Below, piece after piece: positions 1 through 7,114 of a stretch of DNA of 64,000 bases. Position numbers and translations under genes: made by a program. Position 1 is the stretch's first letter; each line of letters starts with the position of its first letter. The DNA comes from Candidatus Hydrogenedentota bacterium (GTDB taxonomy: Bacteria; Hydrogenedentota; Hydrogenedentia; Hydrogenedentales; JAJRTN01), in NCBI GenBank assembly GCA_024278275.1, contig JAJRTN010000116.1, forward strand, positions 1-64,000, in the 5' to 3' direction. Under the pieces are notes generated by a model. It made no database searches, was not told where the DNA came from, and saw only the letters and a list, made by a program, of their open reading frames with translations.

Positions 1-41
1 GCGTCCAGACCAACAAATATGATATTCTCCTTCATGGACAT
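1..41 (-). CDS. IS110-family transposase, N-terminus only (runs off window)
   Basis: On the minus strand an ATG at 41 opens a frame reading MSMKENIIFVGLDA to the edge of the window. A short basic/polar lead followed by 'VGLD' is the usual start of IS110/IS1111 transposases, where the Asp is the first acidic residue of the RuvC-like DEDD catalytic domain. An AGGA box lies about 7 nt upstream of the ATG at 41; a second ATG at 35 is possible. Only 14 residues are visible, so the family call rests on this motif alone. IS110 elements recombine without classical inverted repeats and their non-coding end can encode a bridge RNA, which would fall in the adjacent 42-236 stretch. Confidence 0.5.
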   Translation of the reverse strand, partial: MSMKENIIFVGLD

Positions 42-236
42 GACCGGTTCCTTTCGTATGTAGCGCTGGGCTACGGTGGACCTTAAGTATAGCTTAACCT
101 ACGAATAGGCGATCCGAGCCGGTCGGTCCATTATGTCTACGACACGGAGCCTACGACACGGAGCCTCCCCCTGTTCTCGTGTCATCTTGACGTTTCACGT
201 GCCGTGGAGATATCGTAACCCGTGAGGAGGTCCGGG
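42..236. other. Non-coding stretch beside the transposase; possible IS110 bridge-RNA end
   Basis: This 195-nt stretch lies between the divergent starts of the IS110-like transposase and the secreted protein at 237. It contains a small stem-loop GTAGC-N5-GCTAC (60-74), a palindrome TTAAGCTATACTTAA as read on the minus strand (about 82-96), and a perfect tandem 14-bp repeat CTACGACACGGAGC at 137-150 and 151-164. In IS110-group elements the long end 5' of the transposase gene carries the guide (bridge) RNA, so this is where one would look. The element boundary cannot be fixed from one end alone. It also must hold the promoter of the gene at 237. Confidence 0.3.
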
Positions 237-1541
237 ATGTCTGTGCATGGCCCTCGTATGGTGTCGCTTCTACTACTTTTGTTGATGCTTCTCTGTCTCG
301 GGTTGCCCTCGTTTGCGCAAGAGGATTTCGATGCGTTTCTTGAGGAGATCCGGGCGGCCTACCGGTTTCGTGCGGAGAATCTGGAATCCCTGCGCCTGAC
401 CTTTGAGGGGAATGACATCCACGGTGTCGGCGTGGTGGAAGGGGCGGTCGACCCTGTGAGCGTGGAGGGGCTGTCCCATAACGGGACGTTGATCCTTTCT
501 TCAGAATTCGGAATTCGGCTGGATACAGACCAGGATATTCTCAACTACGACACCTTCGAGGCCCAGCCGCTCGTGTTCACCGATATCTACCGGCAGAACC
601 TTCAAGAGTACTGGCACTACGAGCCTGCCACGGGTGCCGGCACCATCGGACCCCAGGACACCCTATCGAACTGGGCCGACGTTCAGTACCTGCTTTTCAG
701 CTACGAGAACAGCGCGCCTTTCCTGACGGGTGTGACGGGGATGGACCGGAGCCTTACGGAAGGCCCCCCGGGGATATTCAGTCTTTCGGAGGAGGACCGC
801 GCCGATATACAATCGCTCGCGGCCTTCTTCGACCAACGAGAGTCCACCTACTTGGGCATGATCCAAACGGAAGAAGGGCTCCGGGCGGTTTTCCGCACCA
901 CGCCGCCCGTACTCGAAGGCCATGAGCCCGGCCCCGATGGCATGGTAATAGTTCCCGTGGGGGAGGGAAACCTGGGGGTTCAACACACGGAGACCGACTA
1001 TTGGCTGGATCCCGAGCGGGATTACGTGATGACACGCATGACGGCGCGAACGCCGAACGGCAACGTGGTGGAAGAAGCGCGCCTGGACTATGCGCCCAAT
1101 GAAAACCTGGGCTTCGTCCCCGTCAAGCTTGAATACACCTCCTACGGACCCGACGGGGGAATTATTGACCGTCTAAACCGGACGGTGGTCGCGGCGGAAA
1201 CAAACTTTCCCGTGGACGAGGCGCTCTTTGACAAGCCTTTTCCCGAAGGCACGAAGGTCAAGGACCTGGTTCGGAACAGGGAATACATGGTGGGGGAGAA
1301 GAAAGCCACCGTCCCGCCGGCGCCATCGCCCGCACACGCCGATTCCCTGCCGCCTCCCGGGGAAACCGCGTCCCCCCCGGTGCCGACCGCACCGGCCCCG
1401 ACCGCGCAAGGTGAGGGACCACAACAGCCCGCGCCCAAGGCCGAGGGTGGCTCACCATGGGTGTGGCCTGTCCTCTTTGGGACCGGGATCGTGCTGCTGT
1501 GCGTGCTTGCGGCGGTGTGGCGGCGCACCCGCGGGAACTGA
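237..1541 (+). CDS. Secreted, C-terminally membrane-anchored protein of unknown function
   Basis: The 434-aa product has a strong N-terminal signal sequence (a run of leucines, probable cleavage after SFA near residue 27), a globular domain of about 310 residues, a Pro/Ala-rich stalk (about residues 345-400), and a terminal hydrophobic segment WVWPVLFGTGIVLLC followed by WRRTRGN. That tail, a membrane helix then a short basic end, resembles surface-anchoring or sorting signals. The start at 237 is chosen over the GTG at 222 because GAGGAGG lies 6 nt before the ATG. The globular part has the feel of the LolA/outer-membrane-lipoprotein-sorting beta fold, but no diagnostic motif supports that, so function is left open. 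Confidence 0.75.
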   Translation: MSVHGPRMVSLLLLLLMLLCLGLPSFAQEDFDAFLEEIRAAYRFRAENLESLRLTFEGNDIHGVGVVEGAVDPVSVEGLSHNGTLILSSEFGIRLDTDQDILNYDTFEAQPLVFTDIYRQNLQEYWHYEPATGAGTIGPQDTLSNWADVQYLLFSYENSAPFLTGVTGMDRSLTEGPPGIFSLSEEDRADIQSLAAFFDQRESTYLGMIQTEEGLRAVFRTTPPVLEGHEPGPDGMVIVPVGEGNLGVQHTETDYWLDPERDYVMTRMTARTPNGNVVEEARLDYAPNENLGFVPVKLEYTSYGPDGGIIDRLNRTVVAAETNFPVDEALFDKPFPEGTKVKDLVRNREYMVGEKKATVPPAPSPAHADSLPPPGETASPPVPTAPAPTAQGEGPQQPAPKAEGGSPWVWPVLFGTGIVLLCVLAAVWRRTRGN

Positions 1542-1700
1542 TGAATAATCCTAAAAAAGCAGTTGTGCCCTTATCGCGGAGGCTTTTCCCCGTAATGACG
1601 GTCTCATTGGGCGTGAACGGTTACCGGTACTTGCGCGAAAGCAAAGATGGAAGCCCTGCATGTTCCACCGCCCCCGGTTCGGGCACAGGTTCAATCGTCC

Positions 1701-1794
1701 CTTATAGTTGCCACGTCGGTTATCCACAGGCGACAAGTGGTGTCCGCCTTATAGTTGCCACGTCGGTTATCCACAGGCGACAAGTGGTGTCCGC
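1701..1794. repeat. Perfect tandem repeat, 2 x 47 bp
   Basis: A 47-bp unit beginning CTTATAGTTGCCACGTCGG occurs twice with no spacer (1701-1747 and 1748-1794). A degenerate echo of its second half (GTCGCTTGTCGCCTACGGA) follows at about 1810. It sits inside the extra sequence of the long miniature element. Two units without spacers do not make a CRISPR array. Confidence 0.85.
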
Positions 1795-1867
1795 CTGGCA
1801 CAGGCCCCAGTCGCTTGTCGCCTACGGACGAAGCGGTGGGGCCTCTACGGGACGGAGCAAAGTAGGC

Positions 1868-1933
1868 CCCCCTTTTCCAAGGGAGGCTGTTTCGTCGTCA
1901 AGGTTTCCGTCTTGGTGGGCCAAGGCCCACCCT
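1868..1933. repeat. Interspersed intergenic repeat, copy 1 (GGCCAAGGCCC family)
   Basis: About 65 bp (CCTTTTCCAAGGGAGGCTG, then a GTCAAGGTTTC segment, then GGTGGGCCAAGGCCCACCCT) recurs with few changes at 13124-13188. It ends in a short palindrome of the form GGGCCAAGGCCC. Spurious reading frames through it read TETLTTKQPPLEKGG. It is treated as a non-coding dispersed repeat. Confidence 0.7.
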
Positions 1934-2324
1934 GCGGCGCTTCTAATTTCGTGTATTTTGTGTATTTCGTGGTTGAACCTGGAAAGGGCCGTTGCGCCCT
2001 TATTGCGGAGGCTTCTACTCGTTCTATTTCGCCATGCAGCATTGACTAATATCGACTGTTCTCAGCGGCGCGGCGTTGAAATCCACTCCCCCAAAAGGTG
2101 AATGCACCGACGCATGTAAAGCACTTTTCGGCAATGACTTACGACTAATCCCGCGATTTAACCGCCTTTATTAGGATAATGGGGGCCGTCGCCGTTTGTG
2201 TTCCGAATGGTCCGCTTGCATGACCTGCGTGTGCCATAGGTAAAAAGGCGGTTTTCAACGAAATCGCCACGGGTGACACATAAAAAAAGATGCCCTGAAG
2301 AATGCTCGCATTTCGTCAACAATT

Positions 2325-2333
2325 TGCTATACT
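2325..2333 (+). promoter_or_regulatory. Extended -10 promoter candidate for the ECF sigma operon
   Basis: TGCTATACT matches an extended -10 (TGN followed by TATAAT-like) in an AT-rich dip about 90 nt upstream of the sigma-factor start. No good -35 hexamer is present, which an extended -10 can tolerate. Sequence-only prediction. Confidence 0.35.
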
Positions 2334-2424
2334 GAAGCGTTGACTTGGGCCAAGGGAACCAATTGGCTTCCCGTGGGATAGAAGAAGTAAAAGTACCCAG
2401 GCCCGCGAGGGCGGCAGGACACAC

Positions 2425-3102
2425 ATGGCTGAAGGTTTGGGAAATGTAGTCGCACTGCGGCGGAAGTCGCCGCTCCGGGTGGTCGAGCCCCCTTCGGGCG
2501 CGGTGTCGGAGTGGGCGGATGAAGCGTTGATGCTGGCCCACGGCGAGGGTTCGGAAGAAGCCTACGCCGAATTGGTGCGCCGGCACCAGCGGGGCGTGCT
2601 TAATTTCACGTACCGCATGGTGCAGAACCGCCATATCGCCGAAGAATTGACGCAGGAAGTGTTTATCGCACTGGTGAAGAACGCCGGGCGCTACGAGCCG
2701 CGGGCGAAATTCACCACCTACCTCTATACCATCGCTTCCAATATCATCTCGAAGGAATGGGCGCGCCAGAAACGGCGGCCCAAGTTTTTCAGCCTCTCCG
2801 CGTGGTGGTCCTCGCGCGATGAGGGCGACGGCTTCGACCCGCTGGATCACATTCGCGATGAGCGGGCGGATGTGGAACAGTCTTTCGTGCGTGGCGAGAT
2901 CTCCGAGGCCATTAACCAGGCCCTTCGGCACATCCCGGAACACCAGCGCGAGGCCTTCGTGCTGCACCGCTTCCAGGAACTGTCCTACGACGAGGTGGCC
3001 AGCGTGCTTGATGTTCCCGTGGGCACGGTGAAGTCCCGCGTGGTGCGGGCGGAACGGGCCTTGCGGCCCCACCTTGAAAAATACCGCGAATACATGACGT
3101 AG
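2425..3102 (+). CDS. ECF-type RNA polymerase sigma factor (RpoE-like)
   Basis: The 225-aa protein has sigma region 2 at about residues 40-115 (YAELVRRHQRGVLNF, then AEELTQEVFIALVKN, the core-binding and -10 reading helices) and region 4 at about 160-215 (LSYDEVASVLDVPVGTVKSR, the helix-turn-helix that reads the -35). Regions 1 and 3 are missing, as in ECF sigma factors. The first 35 residues are an extra, poorly conserved N-terminus. The next gene downstream encodes a membrane zinc-finger anti-sigma protein, the usual partner that holds an ECF factor inactive until a surface signal arrives. The target regulon cannot be read from the window. Confidence 0.93.
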   Translation: MAEGLGNVVALRRKSPLRVVEPPSGAVSEWADEALMLAHGEGSEEAYAELVRRHQRGVLNFTYRMVQNRHIAEELTQEVFIALVKNAGRYEPRAKFTTYLYTIASNIISKEWARQKRRPKFFSLSAWWSSRDEGDGFDPLDHIRDERADVEQSFVRGEISEAINQALRHIPEHQREAFVLHRFQELSYDEVASVLDVPVGTVKSRVVRAERALRPHLEKYREYMT

Positions 3103-3197
3103 CCGGCGCAGGGGCCGCGGTTTCTTGGGAAAGCCGCCGCCCGCGGGCTGCGAAAAAGGCGAAAGGGTAAAGATCGCCCTTTTCGCAAGGGCTATCC

Positions 3198-3875
3198 ATG
3201 GGTTTTGACTACAAAGTCCGGCGGCATCCGACCCGGCAACAGCTTGTTGCCTATGCGGAGTGTCTCGTCGATGGACGCACGGCCATCCCCGTACCCATCG
3301 CCGCCCATGTTCGGCGCTGCCCCCAATGCACCCGTGAAGTGCGTTTCATGCGCGCCTCCCTCGAATTCACCGCCGCCGCGCCCGGACTCGAACCCTCCAG
3401 CGACCTTACCGCGCAGATTCTCCTGGGCGCCCGGCAGGCGCGTAACGCACACCGTCCGCGCCGGCTGGCCGTGCTCTGGATGGGCATCAAGGGCTTGACC
3501 TTTACGGCGGCCATGGCCGCCGTGACCATCGTGGTGTTTGGCGCCATCCTGGGCAATCCCGGCCCCGCCACGACCGGACAGGCCACGGTGGTCCCGGAAG
3601 TGAAAGTCCATGAACCCACGCCCGAAGACCTCGTCAAAACCGCCAGTGAAGTACGTAAGCTGGCCGCCGCCGTGCGGCGTCCCGACCCCCTTTCGGCCCG
3701 ACCCCGCGAATGGGAACGGCGTCGCGCCCTCAACGCCATGGACGCCGACATCACCGCCGCCCTGGATGCCTTGCGGCGGAACCCGGGGTGCGTCCGCGCC
3801 AGCCACATTGTACACACCAACGTGGAACGCCAGGCCCGCACCCTCCGCACCCTTTACGCCAACCGGTCGCTGTAG
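3198..3875 (+). CDS. Membrane-bound zinc-finger anti-sigma factor
   Basis: The 225-aa product has an N-terminal HX3CX2C zinc motif (His37, Cys41, Cys44 in HVRRCPQC), the signature of ZAS anti-sigma domains, then one membrane helix at about residues 91-118, and a periplasmic tail of about 105 residues rich in Arg/Ala. It lies 95 nt downstream of the ECF sigma gene on the same strand, with AAGGG before its ATG. It probably binds and silences that sigma factor, with the tail sensing or being cleaved outside the membrane. The sensory tail has no recognisable domain. Confidence 0.82.
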   Translation: MGFDYKVRRHPTRQQLVAYAECLVDGRTAIPVPIAAHVRRCPQCTREVRFMRASLEFTAAAPGLEPSSDLTAQILLGARQARNAHRPRRLAVLWMGIKGLTFTAAMAAVTIVVFGAILGNPGPATTGQATVVPEVKVHEPTPEDLVKTASEVRKLAAAVRRPDPLSARPREWERRRALNAMDADITAALDALRRNPGCVRASHIVHTNVERQARTLRTLYANRSL

Positions 3876-3960
3876 CCACAATGGGTTTGGGAAAGTGTAT
3901 AGGGGCGGCTCCGTGCCTGTCCGCCCGCCTCGCGGTGTGCGTCCCCCCCGCCGCGCCCTG

Positions 3961-3966
3961 TATAAT
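3961..3966 (+). promoter_or_regulatory. TATAAT -10 box candidate upstream of the GT2 gene
   Basis: A perfect TATAAT lies 60 nt before the glycosyltransferase start. The matching -35 position (TGCGTC) is weak. Placement in the gap between the anti-sigma gene and the GT2/LAB_N pair suggests a separate transcription unit. Confidence 0.35.
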
Positions 3967-4025
3967 GGGCGTTCCATGTCCGGTCCGGCCATTGGATGCC
4001 CTGCATCGGCAACAACGGATTCCAA

Positions 4026-4742
4026 ATGAAAGAACTTGTGTCCATAGTGGTGCCTTTTTACAACGAGGCCGAGAACGTGCCCTTGCTGGCGGAACGCATC
4101 GTCGCGGTTTTCGCCGGGCTTGAGGGCTATGATTACGAATGCCTTTTCGTGAACGACGGCAGCACGGACGGCACGCGGGCGGCGTTGGACGCGCTGGCGG
4201 CGGAGAATCCCGCGATTCGGCCCCTTCACCTGGTGCGGAACTTCGGCCAGTCCGCGGCACTCATTGCGGGGATGCGTCGCGCCCGCGGTGATTTTATCCT
4301 TACCCTGGATGGGGATCTTCAGAATGACCCGGCGGATTTTCCCCGTTTCCTGGAACTGTTGCGGGACCATGACTGCGTTTGCGGTTACCGGGCCCATCGG
4401 AACGACACCTGGGTGCGGAAGGTTTCCAGCCGTCTGGCCAACCGGGTGCGCAATGCCGTGCTTCACGACGGCATCCGGGATTCGGGCTGCGGGTCGAAGG
4501 GGTTCCGCCGCGCCTGCGTGCCCCACCTCGTGGCGTTCAACGGCATACACCGCTTCTTCGCGGTCTTTGTGCGCCGTGGGGGCTTCTCCATCGTGGAATG
4601 TCCCGTGGCCCACCATGCCCGGCAACACGGCACGTCCAAGTATGGCATCAACAACCGCCTCTGGCGCGGGCTCTATGATCTTATCGGCGTGGCCTGGCTG
4701 CGCCGCCGCCTCGTGGTTTTCCAGGTCGAGGGGGACGAGTAG
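4026..4742 (+). CDS. Family 2 glycosyltransferase (polyprenyl-phosphate/DPM1-like)
   Basis: The 238-aa protein starts with the GT-A signature SIVVPFYNEAENV (residues 6-18), then VNDGSTDGT, RNFGQSAALIAGMRRA and the metal-binding LDGDLQNDP near residue 95. This is the DPM1/ArnC/GtrB group that moves a sugar from a nucleotide donor onto polyprenyl phosphate at the inner membrane. Unlike ArnC/GtrB it lacks C-terminal membrane helices, ending at 238 residues. The start at 4026 excludes a ten-codon upstream extension with no conserved residues. The stop codon abuts the start of a lipid-A-synthase N-domain protein; GT2 plus LAB_N pairs recur in lipid-linked sugar modification loci. Confidence 0.88.
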   Translation: MKELVSIVVPFYNEAENVPLLAERIVAVFAGLEGYDYECLFVNDGSTDGTRAALDALAAENPAIRPLHLVRNFGQSAALIAGMRRARGDFILTLDGDLQNDPADFPRFLELLRDHDCVCGYRAHRNDTWVRKVSSRLANRVRNAVLHDGIRDSGCGSKGFRRACVPHLVAFNGIHRFFAVFVRRGGFSIVECPVAHHARQHGTSKYGINNRLWRGLYDLIGVAWLRRRLVVFQVEGDE

Positions 4743-5438
4743 GTGAGGCTGCCGGAGGATGCAACGGGCTTTGATTTCGGATGGTACGCCGTGGGGATTA
4801 CGGCGGCGTGTCTTTTCTACGGGCGATTCTACCTCCAGTGGATCGCCTCGGAACGGCGGGGCAGGAGCGTCGTCCCCACGGCGTTCTGGTACCTGAGCGC
4901 CCCGGGCTCCTTTCTATTGCTGTGCTATGCCGCCTTCTACAAGGGATCACCCATCGGCGCGCTCAGCCACAGTTTCAACACGGTTATCTACGCCCGGAAC
5001 CTTGTTCACATCTGGCGGGAGAAAGGCGTGCTCAGCCGACGCCGCTATTGGCTGGCCCATCTGGGCGCGGGCGCCACGGTGACTTTCGCCCTGACGCTGC
5101 TGTGCCTGACCTGGCTGGGGCTTTGGCGCGAAGCGCAGGCGGCCCGGGACGATGTCCGCCTGTGGACCTGGATTGCCGTGGGCGTGGCGGGACAAGGACT
5201 CTTCGCGTGTCGATTCCTCCTGCAATGGGCCGTCACCGAAGCCCGCGGCAAGAGCGTGGTCCCCGGGGCGTTCTGGTACATCAGTCTCGTCGCCGCCGTG
5301 CTGCTCATGAGTTCCCACCTGAACCGTCCCGAACCGGAATGGGTTTTCGTCTGCGGCCTGGCATCGACCCTGCCCATCTACCTGCGCAACATCTGGATGC
5401 TCCGCAAGCACCACCAGTCCGAGTCCACCAGCGCGTGA
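4743..5438 (+). CDS. Lipid A biosynthesis N-terminal domain (LAB_N) membrane protein, two tandem copies
   Basis: The 231-aa polytopic protein contains the LAB_N pattern twice: FYGRFYLQWIASERRGRSVVP with FWYLSAPGSFLLL near residues 20-60, and CRFLLQWAVTEARGKSVVP with FWYISLVAAVLLM near residues 155-195. This short membrane domain is found at the N-terminus of some LpxB enzymes and as small stand-alone proteins beside GT2 enzymes. It starts with GTG directly after the GT2 stop codon, with a GAGGGGA box inside the GT2 end, so the two are translationally linked. It probably acts with the GT2 in membrane lipid glycosylation; the precise reaction is unknown. Confidence 0.82.
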   Translation: MRLPEDATGFDFGWYAVGITAACLFYGRFYLQWIASERRGRSVVPTAFWYLSAPGSFLLLCYAAFYKGSPIGALSHSFNTVIYARNLVHIWREKGVLSRRRYWLAHLGAGATVTFALTLLCLTWLGLWREAQAARDDVRLWTWIAVGVAGQGLFACRFLLQWAVTEARGKSVVPGAFWYISLVAAVLLMSSHLNRPEPEWVFVCGLASTLPIYLRNIWMLRKHHQSESTSA

Positions 5439-5463
5439 CCTTTCACGGGATCTTCGTGAAAGG
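5439..5463 (+). terminator. Hairpin directly after the GT2/LAB_N pair
   Basis: CCTTTCACG, a 7-nt loop and CGTGAAAGG make a perfect 9-bp stem beginning at the base after the stop codon. There is no T-run behind it, so it may be a Rho-type or processing hairpin rather than a strong intrinsic terminator. Confidence 0.5.
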
Positions 5464-5491
5464 CTGGGGCCATGGAAGGGGCTTCTGCTCG

Positions 5492-5513
5492 TTCCCACGG
5501 CCCTCCGTGGGAA
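5492..5513. repeat. GTTCCCAC hairpin repeat, copy 1
   Basis: TTCCCACGG-CCCT-CCGTGGGAA is a perfect 9-bp stem preceded by CTCG and followed by TGC. The same frame (CTCGTTCCCA ... TGGGAATGC) recurs at 12153-12173 and, on varying strands, near 13201 and 49933, so it is a dispersed REP-like family. Confidence 0.7.
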
Positions 5514-5637
5514 TGCTTTTCCCGGGCGTCCCGCCCGCATCGGGCACGGCCCACGGTCGCCGCGCCGTGCCGATGGGATCCCGGGGGCTTCAGCGTGCCG
5601 TCGCTTTGGCTCCGCGACATGACGGTTTTGTTATCAA

Positions 5638-5836
5638 TCTAAAAAAAGCAGTTGCGCCCTTATTGCGGAGGCTTCTACTCGTTCTATTTCGCCATGCAGC
5701 ATTAACTTATATCGACTGTTCTCAACGGCGCGGCCGTTGAAATCCACTCACCCGAGAGGTGAATGCACCAACGCATATAAAGCACTTTTCGGCAACGACT
5801 TACGACCAATTCTGCGGTTTGACTGCCCTTTTTAGG
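5638..5836. mobile_element. Miniature inverted-repeat element, short copy (199 bp)
   Basis: Left end TCTAAAAAAAGCAGTT and right end (other strand CCTAAAAAGGGCAGT) pair as terminal inverted repeats. The flanks carry the 5-bp direct repeat ATCAA at 5633-5637 and 5837-5841. The interior matches 1990-2175 of the long copy at over 85 percent by eye. It has no coding capacity and is therefore a non-autonomous element mobilised in trans. Confidence 0.65.
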
Positions 5837-5871
5837 ATCAAGGTTCGGATCCGGTGCGCGCAAGCGCGTCC

Positions 5872-7095
5872 TTACAGGGCGCCCACGGGTACGGCTTGCA
5901 GCGTCGCACCGAAGGACACCGTCTCGGTGCCCAGGTACAGGACCACGCCGCGCAGGAACCGGTCGCCCAGGTGGTCGCGCATGAAGCCGAGGTGCTTGAA
6001 GTCGTTGCGGGTGACGGTGCCCGCAGCTTTTACCTCCACGCCAACCACCTGTCCCGCGCCATTCTCCAGAACCACGTCGACTTCTTTGCCCGTTCTTTCA
6101 CGAAAATGATGGAGGGTGACCCGCGTTTCACTCCAGCCGGCCTGCTTTCGGAGTTCCATGACAACATAATTCTCTACCAACGGGCCGATAAGGTGTTGGG
6201 GGATGTCAGAACCGGATTCCACGCCCAGCAGGTAGGCCATCAGGCCGGTATCGCACAAGGTGATCTTGGGAGACTTGACCAGGCGTTTCCCCAGGTTCGC
6301 CGACCAGGGCGGCAAGGGTTGCACCAGGAACGTGGTCTCAAGCAGGGCCAGGTAACGTTTAAGGGTTGATTGTGAAAGCCCCAGGGAACGGGAGAGTTCC
6401 GCGTAGTTCATCAGACATGTCGAGCGTGCCGCCAGCAGCCCGAGTATCCGGGGGAGCAGGGCCAGCTGTTCGATGTTCGCCAGGTCCCTGACGTCCCGTT
6501 GCAGAATCGTCGTGATGTAGGAGCCGAACCAGACGCTCCTGCGCCGGGCGGTCTTGCGCGACACCACTTCCGGAAACCCCCCTACAGTGATCCGCTGGAG
6601 GACTTCCCATCGTGATTCAGCAGCCCGGGATGGCGCAAGAATGTCGCCGGAAAACACACGGTCCACGAAGGGCGCCTTGGCCGCCGTCAGCTCGCTCGCG
6701 GCAAAAGGCCACAGGGTCAGGATCTCCATCCGCCCCGCCAGCGATTCGGACAGGTTGGGAAGGAGCAGCACATTGGCCGATCCCGTGAGAAGAAAGCGCC
6801 CCGGCCGCCGGTCACGGTCGACCGCCGCCTTGATGGCGGGGAAAAGGGCGGGGGCGCGCTGTACTTCATCCAGGACCACGGCGCCTTCCAGTCCGGACAG
6901 GAAACCGGCGGGATCCTCCGTGGCCGCGGCCAGGACGGTGGCGTCGTCCAGCGTAAGATAGCGTCCGCCGCTGATGTTTTCGCTGTACCACCTGGCCAGG
7001 GTGGTCTTGCCGGTCTGGCGCGCGCCATGGAGCAAAACGACCGGCGTATCCGCCATGGCTTCGGCCAGTGATTTGGATATATTACGCCGAATCAT
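5872..7095 (-). CDS. AAA-family ATPase with DUF4143 domain
   Basis: The 407-aa protein has Walker A GARQTGKT at residues 24-31, Walker B AVVLDEVQ near 70-78, the sensor-type LLTGSANVLLL near 102-112, and a C-terminal DUF4143 part ending in EVDVVLENGAGQVVGVEVK, which has the D...E-x-K spacing of PD-(D/E)xK nuclease-like folds. Length and order are typical for this widespread family. These stand-alone ATPases are common accessory genes of uncertain role, often horizontally moved and discussed as stress, toxin-antitoxin-like or defence factors. No Shine-Dalgarno is visible; the start codon lies in a palindrome (7095-7114). Confidence 0.9.
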   Translation of the reverse strand: MIRRNISKSLAEAMADTPVVLLHGARQTGKTTLARWYSENISGGRYLTLDDATVLAAATEDPAGFLSGLEGAVVLDEVQRAPALFPAIKAAVDRDRRPGRFLLTGSANVLLLPNLSESLAGRMEILTLWPFAASELTAAKAPFVDRVFSGDILAPSRAAESRWEVLQRITVGGFPEVVSRKTARRRSVWFGSYITTILQRDVRDLANIEQLALLPRILGLLAARSTCLMNYAELSRSLGLSQSTLKRYLALLETTFLVQPLPPWSANLGKRLVKSPKITLCDTGLMAYLLGVESGSDIPQHLIGPLVENYVVMELRKQAGWSETRVTLHHFRERTGKEVDVVLENGAGQVVGVEVKAAGTVTRNDFKHLGFMRDHLGDRFLRGVVLYLGTETVSFGATLQAVPVGAL

Positions 7096-7114
7096 GGTGG
7101 TATTTTAACCACCA
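7095..7114 (-). promoter_or_regulatory. Palindrome overlapping the start of the DUF4143 ATPase
   Basis: TGGTGG-8 nt-CCACCA is a perfect 6-bp inverted repeat whose edge is part of the ATG start codon; a second half-site ACCAACTGGT follows at once (7111-7120). It could be an operator for autoregulation or an RNA hairpin blocking initiation. The gene lacks a ribosome-binding site in the same place. Confidence 0.4.

Larger units (their letters stand above)
1550..2175. mobile_element. Miniature inverted-repeat element, long copy (626 bp, nested)
   Basis: The left end CCTAAAAAAGCAGTT (1550) and the right end, read on the other strand as CCTAATAAAGGCGGTT (ending at 2175), form imperfect terminal inverted repeats. 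They are flanked by the 5-bp direct repeat ATAAT at 1545-1549 and 2176-2180, as expected of a target-site duplication. About 190 bp at the right (1981-2175) is nearly identical to the short copy at 5638-5836. The left-end segment (GCAGTTGTGCCCTTATCGCGG) recurs internally near 1990, so roughly 400 bp of extra sequence lies between two copies of the left end. No transposase is encoded; CC-starting ends and 5-bp duplications are compatible with IS1380-type mobilisation, which is inference. Confidence 0.6.
1542..2424. other. 883-bp gene-free region made largely of repeats
   Basis: Apart from the miniature element, its inner 47-bp tandem repeat and the 65-bp dispersed repeat, the final part (2181-2424) is lower in GC and carries the likely promoter and leader of the sigma-factor gene. 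Open frames here have no start signals and cross repeats, so no gene is called. Confidence 0.6.
5439..5871. other. 433-bp gene-free region between convergent genes
   Basis: It separates the LAB_N gene (plus) from the DUF4143 ATPase (minus, ending at 5872). It contains the post-stop hairpin, one GTTCCCAC hairpin repeat and the short miniature element. Nothing else is recognised. Confidence 0.7.

Noticed and set aside
1701-1794. Two 47-bp units considered as a CRISPR remnant
   Set aside because: There are no spacers between the units and no cas genes.
1457-2101. Plus-strand open frame of 214 codons running past the first gene
   Set aside because: It begins inside the secreted-protein gene and crosses the miniature element and tandem repeats; no RBS and no protein-like pattern.
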